Shown: piece after piece, positions 1 to 11,940 of the stretch
Layout of the letters: each line of letters begins with the position of its first letter
Numbering within the stretch: the stretch's first letter is position 1
Assembly: GCF_902148855.1 (NCBI RefSeq)
Contig: NC_043961.1
Span: forward strand, 9,252,692 to 9,316,691
DNA length: 64,000 nt
From: Sphaeramia orbicularis
Lineage: Eukaryota; Chordata; Actinopteri; Kurtiformes; Apogonidae
Reading direction: 5' to 3'
Notes under the pieces: generated by a model
Seen by the model: the letters and a program-made list of their open reading frames with translations, nothing else
Told to the model about the DNA's origin: nothing
Databases searched by the model: none
Program-made: the position numbers and the translations under genes

Positions 1-75
1 ATTTTCACAGCATGATCATGTGTAGATCGTGAAAGCCTTCATCAGGAAGTCAAACAAACTGAAGCCTGGAAAACT

Positions 76-265
76 GGGGGGGGGGGGGGGGGGGGGGGTA
101 TTTGTGTGTCACAAAATCTTGTATCATTCATTCATTCATTATCTGAACCCACTTTATCCTCAGTGGGGTCACAGGGGTCGCTTGGAGCCTATCCCAGCTA
201 CATAGGGGTGAAGGCGGGGTACACCCTGGACAAGTCACCAGTTCATCGCAGGACATCTTGTATCA
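76..265. repeat. Poly-G run and common teleost interspersed repeat
   Basis: A 23-base G run (76-98), then at about 122-265 a widespread fish repeat recognised by CATTCATTCATTATCTG and GCCTATCCCAGCTAC with GGTACACCCTGGACAAG. Family name not assigned. Confidence 0.6.
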
Positions 266-350
266 TAAAATGTGAATTTCTTTCTTTTTTTTTGCATTAT
301 ACTTTTAGAGATGCACAATGAAAATAAATTTAAAGAAGATAAATAAAACA

Positions 351-846
351 AGAAAAGCACTCAGAGAGCACAGACCTCCACCAAGACAGATCTGCCCCCC
401 TGTGTTTCTTTGTTTGTTAGCAAGATAACTCAAAAAGTTATGGACGGATTTTCATGAAATTTTCAAGAAATGTTGATACTGGCACAAGGAAGAAATTATT
501 AAATTTTGGTGGTGATCGGGGGTGGGGGGGTCCACGGGGGGGCCCCACGGGGGGGCCCCACTGATCGGCCTTGGCGGAGGTCTGCGCTCTCCGAGTGCTT
601 TTCTAGAAAAGACAGCGCAGACCTCCGCCAAGGCCGATCAGTGGGGCCCCCCCGTGGACCTCCCCGCCCCCCAATCCCTGATCACCACCAAAATTTAATA
701 ACTTCTTCCTTGTGCCAGTATCAACATTTCCTGAAAATTTCATGAAAATCCGTCCTTAACTTTTTGAGTTACCTTGCTAACAAACAAACACGCGCGCACG
801 CATGCACACAAAGCAAAGCGATCACAATACCTCCTGGCGGAGGTAA
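351..846. mobile_element. Head-to-head pair of the ACCTCCGCCAAGG MITE forming a long palindrome
   Basis: Arms of roughly 190 bp (about 412-600 and 605-792) are inverted copies at about 95 percent identity by eye, meeting at CTTTTCTAGAAAAG near 600-613. Each arm carries TGGCGGAGGTCTGCGCT and the TTTTGGTGGTGATC segment. The left arm has an extra 13-bp CACGGGGGGGCCC duplication. Confidence 0.85.
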
Positions 847-1509
847 AAAAGCCAAGGAAGTATGCATTCAATCCTCAAAGAAGATGCACATTACCAAGTA
901 TGTTTAACATTATTTTACAGACCACACCACACATACCAGTTTGTATCATATAATTATGGGAATGACTGGATGGACATGGAGGAGGCTGGACTGGAGCTGC
1001 TGAAATCATTAAAGCTCATTTACTGCTGTCTTTGAAACAAACAGCTTTACTAGGATGTTCTTGAAAGTGAACAATAACTTCATACACTCCAGAACTTACA
1101 CAGGCTAACATATATATGATAGAAAATGTCAAATAGAAGGTGTTGATGTCTGACATGTATGACATAAAGTTTGGACTTTCCTCTGGACATTTACAGACTT
1201 TTGGAATGTCTGATTATTTAATAAAACACACACTTCCACTGCATTTACAGGTAATCGATTACAAGACCATAACATTAATTTGTTACGAAATACTTGCTAA
1301 AGTTTTCTGTTTTATCAGCTCATTAAGCTAACATTTAGCATTAGCTCTCCCATGACCCCTTGGAGATGGTTCGTCTCTTTTTGTCCAAAAATGTCAGTTC
1401 CTATGACCAAAAAGAGAGAGGTGAGTTCCTTTTAGTCCATTTTCTCCATTTTCTCATTAAGACTTCATTTTGGGAAAAAAAAAAAAAAACAGTTACAGTA
1501 AAAGGTGAG
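847..1509. other. Intergenic, nothing recognised
   Basis: Unique-looking AT-rich sequence with no splice-flanked exon, RNA gene or clear element. It does not resemble the LWS 5' region that follows the minisatellite in copy B. Confidence 0.5.
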
Positions 1510-2328
1510 AGAAGAGTAAGACAGAGGGCCAAGGGTTACGGGTAAAGGGAAGGGGGCCAAGGGATAGGGGGAAGGGGAAGGGCCAAGGGATAGGGGTAAG
1601 GGGGAGGGCCAAGGGGTTGGGGTAAGGGAGAGGGCCAAAGGATTTGGGTAAGAGGAAGGGCCAAGGGGTAGGGCCAAGGGGTAGGGGTAAGAGGAAGCTT
1701 CAAGGGGGAGGGGTAAGAGAGAGGGCCAGGGGGTAGGGGTAAGGGGGAGGAGGAAGGGGGAGGGGTAAGAGGGAGGGCCAAGGGGTAGGGGTAAGGGGGA
1801 GGGCCAAGGGGGAGGGGTAAGAGCGAGGGCCAAGGGGATAGCGGAAAGGGGGAGGGCCAAGGGGTACGGGTAAGGGGGAGGGCCAAGGGGGAGGGGTAAT
1901 GGAGAGGGCCAAAGGATTTGGGTAAGAGGGAGGGCCAAGGGGTAGGGCCAAGGGGTAGGGGTAAGAGGAAGCTTCAAGGGGGAGGGGTAAGAGAGAGGGC
2001 CAAGGGGTAGGGGTAAGGGGGAGGAGCAAGGGGGAGGGGTAAGAGGGAGGGCCAAGGGGGAGGGGTAAGAGGGAGGGCCAAGGAGATAGCGGAAAGGGGG
2101 AGGGCCAAGGGGTACGGGTAAGGGGGTGGGCCAGGGGGTAGGGGTAAGAGGGAGGGCCAAGGGATAGGGGTACGGGGGAGGGCCAAACGGGAGGGGTGGG
2201 GGTGGGGGGCGGCAAGGGGTAGGGTAAGGGTAAGGGGGAGGGCCAAGGGGGAGGGGTAAGAGGGAGGGCCAAAGGGTAGGATTAAGGGGGAGGGCCAAAG
2301 GGGAGGGATAAGGGGGAGGGCCAAGGGG
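1510..2328. repeat. Purine-rich GGGCCAAGGGGTAGGGGTAAG minisatellite, copy A
   Basis: About 0.8 kb of imperfect units built from GGGCCAAGGG, GTAGGGGTAAG and GGGGGAGG, with higher-order repetition (the GATAGCGGAAAGGGG variant recurs near 1840 and 2090). The plus strand is almost pure purine with many runs of four or five G, so G-quadruplex or triplex structures are likely. It forms one edge of the segmental duplication. All minus-strand frames are open as Pro/Leu-rich peptides only because of composition. Confidence 0.95.
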
Positions 2329-3129
2329 TGAATTGGTATTGGACCTATGACTTTCTTGGCTGATAAATTGACAAACCTCACATGTAAATGGTGACATAAT
2401 TCTTCACACAGAATCATTTGTTTTTCCTCCTTTCCTTCATATTTTCACTAATTTGATGCAGTCTGGGGTTAGTCTTGGATTCTGTTTGGTCATTTGTTGA
2501 TAATAGTACTGTATAGCACTGTTATAATAAAAAACAAAAAAAGAAAAAAACAACCACTGTGTTAAAATGATGATCCTGTGCTGAAGCCCAGAATGACCCA
2601 GTGAAATTCATTTCTCATGTTCTGGACGCTCTGGACCAAAGACGATTATTGCGACAGGTCAGCTCCTTCCACCAAACTGATTAACTGTCAGTAATTAGTC
2701 CTGGCACGACTGCTCCATAAAACCTTAATCTCTCCGGAAAAACAGTTCACTTGAGGAGAAAGAAAAGGTTAATCGAGTGGGTGTAGTGGTTTATTTTAAT
2801 CCTGGTTCTGTCTTTTTTTTCTTCTGGCATGTCCACTTGTTGCATCGGGAACGTGTACATTTGAGGAGAACTTCAAATGGGAGCAGGACTTCACATCGAG
2901 AAGAGGACGGACCCAAAGAAATGTGTAACATTTTCTTTCATTTTACACTTTTGTCAAATTTGTCTGTGTAAATATTAGAGTTTTATTTTAATGGTAGTTT
3001 TTCTGTTTAATCAGCTTCAGTTCTTTGGATAAATCTAACAAAATGATTGAATTTTCTATATCATTACAAACATAAAAAGTTGATTTGCTGATGCTGTTTT
3101 TTCATGTGACATTGGTGATGTTTCGAGGG

Positions 3130-3205
3130 TTGGTCTGGAATTCCGCTAGTTCTGAACTATTCATGTTTGGCAAAAGTTCACTACTAGCAGAACTCAGATT
3201 TGCCC
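3130..3205 (+). ncRNA. mir726: mir-726 hairpin, duplicate copy downstream of LWS
   Basis: Second hairpin in the duplicated block. The 21-nt mature region (3177-3197) is identical to the native copy; the 5' arm differs at two bases (GGAATTCC instead of GGAGCTCC) and the loop by one substitution and one extra A. The stem still pairs by eye, so it looks processable. It lies downstream of the orphan SWS2B exon 5 on the opposite strand, away from the LWS promoter, so its expression is uncertain. Confidence 0.85.
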
Positions 3206-3611
3206 CCGACAGGCAACGGAAACCTTCAAGACAAAGACCAGGGTTTAAATCCTGGTTCACACACTCATGGTTTAAGGGACATGTGACCATTAATGAGCAT
3301 CAGTAATTAGACTGGTGTGAAATGAGACGTGTCCACCTATGGTAAGTGTACACTAGTCAGTTCACACCGGTTAATTATTCTATCCTCATTTATTATTGTG
3401 TGTCTTAATAATCTGATCAGGTTCACACTGTCAGGAACATCACGTGATGCAACTTTTTTTTATCTGTCTGATAAGAGAGAAACAAGGAATTTTAATTGTT
3501 TGTATTGTTGAGGAATGTGCATCGAGTTTTTTTCTTCTTTCCCATTTTCCTGCGAAACAGATAAAATGTGATGTTTGAGTAACTGTGTCAGTGGTGTTTA
3601 ACCCTGTAAAG

Positions 3612-4183
3612 CACAGGTATCAAACATGTGGCACGGGGGCCAAATCCAGCCCACCAAAGGGTCCAGTCCGGCCCCTGGGATGAATTTGTGAAATGGAAAA
3701 ATTACACTAAGATATTAACAATCATTTTAGTACAAGTTCCACATTCAGACCAATTCAATCTCATAATAACCGATAAATACTCACAACTCAAATTTTTCTC
3801 TTTGTAAATGTAAATACAACCTGAAATGTCTTAAGAGAAGTGCAATTTTAATAATATTCCACCTTTTACTAATTATTTTGTGTATCTGTAAATCCACTGT
3901 GATCTGTGAGTTGTAATCTACATGTGGAAATGATAAACTAAAGTTAAATAATGTTAAATTTTTTTTTCACTATGTTCATGTTATTCACATTGTTTAAAAG
4001 GACAGTTTGTAGATGTAAACATTTTCATCATGTAATTTTACTTTTTTCACTGTAAAACATTAAGAAAAGTTTGGAGTTAATATTATTTACATATTATTAT
4101 GTTATTATTTTACTGGTCGGGCCCACTTCAGATCAAATTTAGCTGAATGTGGCCCCTGAACTAAAATGAGTTTGACACCCCTG
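3612..4183. mobile_element. hAT-like MITE (CAGGGGTGTCAAAC family) with 8-bp target duplication, copy A
   Basis: Non-autonomous element with terminal inverted repeats close to CAGGGGTGTCAAAC, starting CACAGGTATCAAAC and ending GTTTGACACCCCTG. It is flanked on both sides by CTGTAAAG (3604-3611, 4184-4191), an 8-bp target duplication typical of hAT. No coding capacity. Present in both copies of the duplication, so older than it. Confidence 0.9.
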
Positions 4184-4891
4184 CTGTAAAGACTGAACCA
4201 TTAAATTACTGACAGAAAATTCCACGTCTTTGAAACCGGAGCCTTTATTGGTCTTTTTTCAAATATCAATTTCCATGTATGAGTTTCAAGTTTTGTATCA
4301 TATTTGATCCATCGGGTCTCAATGCTCAAATATTATTATTTTTGAATAAACAAAAACATAATATAACACAAAAATGTCTAACAAATTGTTAATTCCTTTT
4401 CTAAATGGTCCCAGTTCTTCCTCCTTCCTGGTTAATGACAGTCTTGTAGTGTCACTGGAAAGGCCTCTGGTGAATGAACCCCTCCCCCTGGTGGATTATC
4501 TGTGTATTACATGTATCTAATTATATGCATCAGGCTTTTCAAGACAAAAAACTATCACACTGATCATGTAGAGGGCTTCAAAACTAATGGATCAAATATG
4601 ATACGTTCAGCGTTATAGGGTTAATATTGCCTAAAAAATGGACAGACTTTTGGCCCTTTATTAGTCAGTATATTTTACACACTAAACCCCACCCTCTGCC
4701 TTTAACCCTTCACTGGCTGAAACCCACAGGAATGCCACTCACTGCAGAGTAGAAGCACTGGGCTGACATGTCAGGGCCCTGGGGGGCTTGTTCAAGGGTA
4801 CATGAGCCAACAATTTCTCTGCTGGTTCGGGGAATCGAGCCGGCAACCCTTCGGTCACAAGCTAAGTTCTCTAGCCTCCAGACCATGGGTG

Positions 4892-5439
4892 TTAACCCAT
4901 AAAGACCCAAAGACACACCATCGACCAAAAGCATCTACTGATCTAAAATATTTAACCACTGTTGATCCACTAATCCTATCAATACATGCAAATAATTGGT
5001 GTAAAATGCAGTTTGTCATCTTTTCATGGTCATCAGATATGACCCATTCGGACGTTCAAAGGGTCCGTAGTTAACAAAGAAACACTGTCATCTTCTACAA
5101 CATTAATTCGCCAGTAAAACCCATGGAGTTTGATGAATGACAGTGGGTGGAAATGCTTGTTTTTATGTTCAGTTATTGACATCTTTGCTGAAAAAGTCAC
5201 TTTTTCTTCAGTTTTCTCTGTTTCTGATATAATAATCCTCAACTTTAATCTGAGTTTCATGAACATCTACATGATAAGTGAATTAAATATAGCAAAATGT
5301 ATGATATTCGCTGAAAAAACACAAAATACAGAGGATAATATTATCATAAATGGAGATAAATCACTTATGAAAGGTTAAATCTTAAGAAAAATGTGCTTGG
5401 GAACTGCCACAAAAATAGCACTGGGTCTTTATGGGTTAA
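4892..5439. mobile_element. piggyBac-like MITE with TTAA ends
   Basis: Inverted ends TTAACCCATAAAGACCCA and TGGGTCTTTATGGGTTAA; the TTAA at each edge is the insertion target expected for piggyBac. No open frame of note. Absent from copy B because of the deletion there. Confidence 0.75.
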
Positions 5440-6207
5440 ACATAAGGTCCATGGGCCAAAACCGGCTGCCAAATGGTCTAATCTGGACCATGGGGGGATT
5501 TTCAGATAGACAACAAATGACTCTGAAAATACTGACAGCCAAAGGTGTTCAGAGGACACATACAGATCAGTGTGATATTAAGGAAACATTGCATAATAAC
5601 CTACAAGTAATGACAAGTTTTCTCCTTGGTCTAATGCAGTTGTTTCTTGGTATTTCAGTTTCAGTTTTACCTACGGAGCAATATAACGTCTGCCCCCCGC
5701 CAGCCCAGTTGCAAAATAATTGTCATGGGTGGGGTGGGGGGGTGGAACAGACATTATATTGCCCCGTAGGTAAAGCCCCCCATCACCTCATCATCATTAA
5801 ACTCATAATAGAGAACATTATTCTGACTTTTACCTGATCCTACGAATACATTATGAAAATATTTACATTTACTAATCCTGTCACAATAAAATGTGAATAA
5901 CCTGAACACCTGAAATTTCTTACAAAAAATAGGTGCAATTTTAACAATATAATGCCCATTAGTAGATTTTTTCTACATTTGGAGAAATTGTGTTAATAAT
6001 AATCTGTGACGTAATTGAAATTGCACATATATTTTAAATAAATATTTCAGGATGTACATGACTGTTCAGGTTTAGCTTTCACATTAAAACAAAGACAAAA
6101 CTTTGGATTATTATTTATTATTATTTGGATTATTGTGTTTATTATTTTACTCCAGATCACAGTGGGTTGAATGTGTCCCCTGAACTAACATGAGTCTGAC
6201 ATTCCTG
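5440..6207. mobile_element. hAT-like MITE, 5' end diverged, with a nested palindromic MITE
   Basis: Recognisable by the GGGCCAAAACCGGC start region and the GAACTAACATGAGTCTGACATTCCTG end. It abuts a piggyBac-like element on its left and contains the insert at 5666-5774. In copy B only its 3' end (from about 20440) remains. Confidence 0.7.
5666..5774. mobile_element. Short palindromic MITE, 109 bp
   Basis: Inverted ends: TTTACCTACGG-GCAATATAA on the left and its complement at the right edge, about 27 bp with two mismatches, around a G/C-rich loop. Nested in the hAT-like MITE at 5440-6207; no copy seen elsewhere in the window. Confidence 0.7.
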
Positions 6208-6542
6208 CTCTAATTATTCATTATTAACAGATCATCATGTGACCAGGACAATGGTAATAGATTGACTAATAAGCATCTTTCATTTAATGTGTTTAAGAAG
6301 AGGTGCACAAAAAAATGTTCAACTGTGACTTTTATTTTATAGTTCTATTTCTGAAGCTCTTATGTTCACCTGTCAGGGCAGATCTAATGTATCTACCATT
6401 CGTTGAGACACATGGTTTCTTCAGTGACTCCTTCACCCACTAAACAGCTTTAAGACTGGAGCAGTTTTGGAGAATGACCAGCACTGGACAGATGTCCAGA
6501 AGTCCACTTAAGGACTAGTGAGAGGTATGGCAAAGCTTCTGT

Positions 6543-6750
6543 AACCCTTAAAGACCCAAACATCCACCTTTAACCCATGAAGATCCAAACGTCCACCTTT
6601 AACCCTTAAAGACCCAGAAAGACCCAAACGTCCACCTTTAACCCATAAAGACCCATAAAGACCCAAACGTCCACCTTTAACCCATAAAGACCCAAACATC
6701 TACCTTTAACCCATAAAGACCCAAACGTCCACCTTTAACCCATAAAGACC
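6543..6750. repeat. 29-bp tandem array derived from the TTAACCCATAAAGACCC element, copy A
   Basis: Seven or so units of AAAGACCCAAACGTCCACC plus TTTAACCCAT. The unit includes the end sequence of the piggyBac-like MITE, and the following 80 bp match the interior of that family. The same array at 20948-21150 in copy B is shorter. Confidence 0.88.
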
Positions 6751-7699
6751 CTTAAAGATGTAAAATACAGTTCTTCAGCTTTTCATGGTCATCAGATATG
6801 ACCCATTTGGACATTCAGAGGCTCCATAGTTACCGTGGAAGCACCATCATTATTAATTTAATCCCTATAACATTTGATATGTTAGTATATTTTGTGGATA
6901 TTAAAGTAACTACATTGTACATACAAAAAAACAACATGTATTTCTTTTTAGACAATGGTGATGAAACACATGATACTCACAGGTTTTTTTCTTTACATGT
7001 TTATTGAATGATCATTAACAGCTTTGTATGAGTGGTTCTGTCAGCAGAGCTTATGTCATGTTTCACTGTGGCAATATCTTACGTATCATAAAATTTTGTA
7101 TATTAATATATAATGTTCCTCCGTTAACAGAAGACATTTGAATTCTAAAACAGGCATTTGCATCAAAATTGTCACTGAATAAGGATTCCTCTGTTTCTCC
7201 ACTGACCTCTTACTGAATGAAGTAGAAGGATCATGACAGAAAAGATCATGAAACAGAATTAAATTGTCATTATTGGTGTATTTCTTTATTTTTTCACATT
7301 TTTTTCATTACATATCATATATTTTCCTGAGAACATTACAGTGCTATTTGTTATACGCTCTTTCCATTCAGTGCTATTTACAATATGTGAGTTTATGAAC
7401 CATAAACAGTTTAAGCCGGTCCCACTTTGGAGACTTCTGTGGCCAATGAAGCTGCTGAAGACTCATCGTCATCGCTGCTGCTCATCCCCAACATTTTCTT
7501 CAGACATGAACAGAACTATGAGGAAAAGGAAAGTAAATGTAAAGGTTAATTCAGACGGAATATCATCGGTTTCATTAGTAACACCATGAATGAATAAAAG
7601 GTCACAGCAAAAAGGTCACATGAAATCATACTCACAATAAGACACAAAAAAGGTTGTTTTTGTAAATAAAGGTTCATTCTGGTTTGTTTTGCATATTTA

Positions 7700-8627
7700 A
7701 AAGGAAACCAACAGAGGGCGCTACAGTCATTATCAAACTCTTATCTCTGACCTACTCGTTTGTTTCTATCAACATACACTGGAATACCCCACCAGAAGGA
7801 AAGATTTGTTTTTCATTGAGCACTCATAGAAACGTCAGCAAAAATATAAGAGCATTATTTCAGAAAGATATTGTCTCTATCCTGTGTGTAATATCATATT
7901 GGAAAAGTTTTGTTGATATTTATTGGATCAAAATTTGGATGATTCCCCATAAATGCCTTTATTACCAACAAGGTTAAAGCAGTATCCTTCAGAATTCTTC
8001 ACAGATATTACCCTGCTAACCACTACATGTTGAAAATCAAAACAGATTTTAACATAAACTGTTCATTTTGTGGGACCATCCACAGACTGAGCTGCACCAA
8101 GAACCTGTGGAAGGACTTCAGCAGGTTTAATATCCACCATGTTTTCACAGACTTTGTCATATCATGGCAAAATGTATTATTTTGTTTTTACAGATACCCC
8201 AAATAGAAAAAAAAACAAAAAACAACAACATTGTTTTAAGAATTAATTTATTTCTCTTACTTGCTAAATTTTTCATTCACAAACGTAAGTTCTGTAAGAC
8301 AAAGCCAAATATTATTTACTTTTTGAAAGATGTTGAACTTTATTTAAAGCTGTGCAATAAATCTGGAAACAAAAAGGCTCTAAAAACCATCAGTATTTGC
8401 TCTGATTTGGACATTAAGTTTATGCTTCTTCCTACTCCTTTTCCACCATGCAAAATTCAGACTTGCACATATTTGAAGATAGATTCTGGTCATTTAAATG
8501 TTATTATCATCATTATTATTATTATTTTTTTTTTTTTGGTCTTAATTTGCTTCGTCTTGTTTTGTTTCTTTGCATGTTTGAAATAAATAAATAAATAAAT
8601 AAAATAGTGAATAAATTATATCGTAGT
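7700..8627 (+). mobile_element. L1-type LINE 3' fragment, copy A
   Basis: Broken reading frames at 8040-8350 (HKRKFCKTKPNIIYFLKDVE, then NKSGNKKALKT) resemble the C-terminus of L1-clade ORF2, followed by a short 3' UTR and a GAAATAAATAAA tail. 5'-truncated. The homologue in copy B shows it inserted before the duplication. Confidence 0.75.
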
Positions 8628-10170
8628 CCACTCCCTCTGGCAAACTTATTATGTTATTTTCTTATTGTATACATTGTTGGTTTACTCTACTTCATTTGAT
8701 AAAGATTCAATGGAAAAAAATACAAAAGCAAAAAAAAAAAAACAAAAAACACTGTAATAAATATTTATTCATTTATTAGTTCAGGAAATGATGGTAACTA
8801 AGTGGCATAATATTATTGAATAGATTGCAAATAATCAATAAAAATGTGCATTTCAAATTTGTTTAATACAGCCTAAATACTTCATATAAACAAATTAGTT
8901 CAACAGGAAATATGGATGTAAAACTGTTGAATATCAGTCAAAATGATGGATCTATTAAAGTCTCGTGTAACATGAAGTTCAATTTCATTAGAATTTAATC
9001 TTTATCAAGTAAATAGTCTAATCCATAATAATGAATTTCATAAATTCACAAGATTTGCATAAATGATATAAATATGTAATATGTGTAAAATGTAATGTAT
9101 TGAAACATGTTTATAACCTTTAATAATCAAACTAGGACTAAACTTTATATTTGTTTATGAGATATTATTTCACAACCCAGGAATATTAGGTGGAAATGTA
9201 CAAATATTTGCATACAATTTGACTTTTATCACTTCATTTTAAAATTAGTGCGTTGACCCTTTGAGGAACCAGGGTTCTAGATCCTCTGATCCACTTCAGT
9301 TCTTGACTTTCTTTCCTTTCTTGGTCAATTCCATTCTCATTTTCAGTTGAATAACCTCTCAGTTGACACGTCTGTTTCTGCACAGGACATTTGACACCAT
9401 GGCAGTGGAGCCTTATTGTTAATCTGTTGCTAGGTAACCCACTTCAATGATGATTCTATGATTCTGGGCATAGCAACGTGATCGTAAGGCTATTGTATTC
9501 CAAAAGGACTAATATCTCCCAAAATATTGGTCCTATCAACTTACTGTTTTCACTCACTGTTTTCACTAGTCTGTTCATTGATCATAAATACATAAAAATG
9601 ACAAACTGCAGCAGTCTGCTCTGTACAGAGTTAGTGTGATGCCATAGACACACACACACAGTCCACTTTCCTTTTCTAATAAATACATTTCATGAACAAG
9701 GTCAGTTGACATGAATGATGCTAAAACTGTCTTTTGTCTTATTTATTCAGTAAATCCTTGCCTGACTTGTGTTTCTCTCCTGGCTCAAGGTTCAAGGTTA
9801 AGGTTACTTTATTTATACCTTTGGGTAGATTTGTTTTGCAGACACTGTGATTGCATTTGGCATTACAATAAAACACACATTGAACCTGTTAGGCAGGTAC
9901 TTGATCGAGTGTCAAGACAAGACAGAAAGTGCTCAGTGTTCCTTCATTCATCAGTATAGCAGCATGGATAAGTAAAAGGATAATAAATAAATAAGATCAA
10001 ATAAATAAAAACTAGATGCAATAAAACACAATAAAAACCTCAAAAAGATAAACACAGTCTCGGGGATAAAAACCAGGATAAGAACATAAAATTTAAAGAT
10101 TAGAAGTCACAATAATAATAAATAGAGCAAAGAAATAGGATAAATAATTAAATAGGTAAAACAAAGTGTA
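8628..10170. other. SWS2B-derived intron 4 sequence of copy A
   Basis: Homologous to 23013-24555. Mostly AT-rich unique sequence; about 9780-10170 is a fish repeat (TTTATACCTTTGGGTAGA motif followed by A-rich sequence). No gene. Confidence 0.6.
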
Positions 10171-10644
10171 ATGTCACTATTTCTTATTGAGCTCAGTGAT
10201 GGCAACAGGAACAAAGCTGTTTTATAACGCTGTGTCCTGCACTTGGGACTAAGAACCACCGTCCAGAGGAAAGGAGCTGAAATATGAGGGGCTGTTCTGT
10301 AGTCCCTGAACTCACCTGTTTATTCAGGAGGATGTAGATAACGGGGTTATAAACGGTGGAGGCTTTGGACAGACAGGAGGGGATGGTGGCCAGTCTCAGG
10401 TCAAACGGCTGCCCACGGTTGTTCACCACCCACAGAGCAAAGGAAGCGTAGGGCATCCAGCAGACCAGGAAGCCCAGCACCATGACCACCACCATCCTGG
10501 TCACCTCCCGCTCCGCCTTCTGGGTGGAGGCGGACTCAGCCTGAGCTTTGGCAGCCTGGAGATGGAGAGGATGGAACAGAGCAATTTACATGAGGAATTC
10601 ACTGATTAAAACTCATTTCATTGTTTAGGTAGGTAGGTAGGTAG

Positions 10645-11524
10645 CAGTGGCGATTTCTCATAGACTGCAAGGGAAGCCTGGCTTCCCCTAAAATTACGAA
10701 AATTAAATGGTTAAATATGTTCGGTTGTGTTGACAATTTATTGACTACAAATGTGTTAGAACACGTTCATCTCAAAGACGAGTTCGTTCAGAATCAGCTT
10801 TATCACAAACCAACGGACGAGATGTTGTTCACTTCTCATCCATTCCCGTTGTGCTGTTTTCTCATTCTATCTCTGCTCAGTGCATTTGTCCGTAGACTGC
10901 GGGCGTCTCTGGGCTTCAATGGGACTGAATGGGACTGTTTTTTTCATTGCGTCAAAACTAGATGGTAATTGGGTAAATACCATGATGTTGTCCCGCCCCC
11001 GGACGCTGGGAGTCTCTGGGGGTGAATGGAGCTGTGGGCGGAGCTTGGCCGGGCTGGACGCCAGAATCCCACGTGCTGATTGGAGGATCAGTCGAAAGGC
11101 TGAATCCCGTTTGATTGACAGCTGTTTTCAGATCTGCTCCTTCACTGACACAGTTCAGTTTAATACCGTCGCACATTCTGCTGTGAAATCAAAGAGAAAC
11201 CAGTACGAAATTACTCGTTCATTTCTTGCACCGTAAATAAAACACACTCATTGTACTTCCTTGTTTCAATTTAACATAGTTTCAGCGTTTTCCTGTTTCA
11301 GTTCCATAATTTAATCATTTCTTGTTCGAGTTTAATATCGTTTTGTAGATAGTTAAATCAATCATACTGTCGGCTAGGTCAGAGTGAAAGGAGCATCTCT
11401 AGTTTAAAAAGGCTGAAGTCTTACACCCACAACACAATGGGCCAAGGCAATCTAAGCAGCCTAGCTCTGCTGGACATTGAGAGGACACTGGTCCAGTCCC
11501 TGTAAAAGACGCTGACTTGGTACC

Positions 11525-11584
<60 letters not shown>

Positions 11585-11705
11585 GTCACTGACCATTTTC
11601 TTAAAAAGGAACGGAGGGCCGAATTTATGTTTAAATAACTTGACAATTTTTTTATGTAAGCCGACAATGAGCTTCCCCTGTCTGAAAGATGAGCAGCCGC
11701 TACTG
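10645..11705 (+). mobile_element. hAT-like non-autonomous element inserted in a GATA-type microsatellite
   Basis: Imperfect terminal inverted repeats CAGTGGCGATTTCTCATAG and (reverse of right end) CAGTAGCGGCTGCTCATC. Flanks GTAGGTAG and GTAGACAG are a plausible but diverged 8-bp duplication, though the host site is itself a tetranucleotide repeat. Contains an AAT array (11525-11584). The open frames inside show no recognised domain. Confidence 0.7.

Positions 11706-11940
<235 letters not shown>

Larger units (their letters stand above)
7411..10555 (-). pseudogene. Orphan SWS2B exons 4 and 5 (truncated duplicate downstream of LWS)
   Basis: Only the last two exons of an SWS2B opsin: exon 4 at 10555-10316 (240 nt, TM6-TM7 with the retinal lysine in SKASTVYNP) and exon 5 at 7515-7411 (105 nt, ending VSKVGPA and TAA). 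Exon 4 is identical base for base to the intact gene; exon 5 has two changes, one replacing Ser by Leu. Both acceptor sites, the exon 4 donor and the poly(A) signal (minus AATAAA at 7285-7290) are kept. Exons 1-3 are absent: the homology ends at the GATA microsatellite before 11.94 kb, and LWS follows. It has no promoter of its own, so it is most simply a pseudogene fragment. It could only be expressed by read-through from LWS, whose exon phases match. Confidence 0.9.

Noticed and set aside
847-1509. Search for a second LWS exon 1 or GNL3L at the left edge
   Set aside because: No match to the LWS 5' region or any coding exon was seen.
1465-2417. Long Pro/Leu-rich minus-strand open frames (up to 310 codons)
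   Set aside because: All minus-strand frames are open across the purine-rich minisatellite; the peptides simply translate the repeat and have no start context or splice support.
10880-11236. 118-codon plus-strand open frame
   Set aside because: Lies within a non-autonomous hAT-like element; no domain recognised, and the inverted copy near 30.4-30.7 kb does not keep the full frame.
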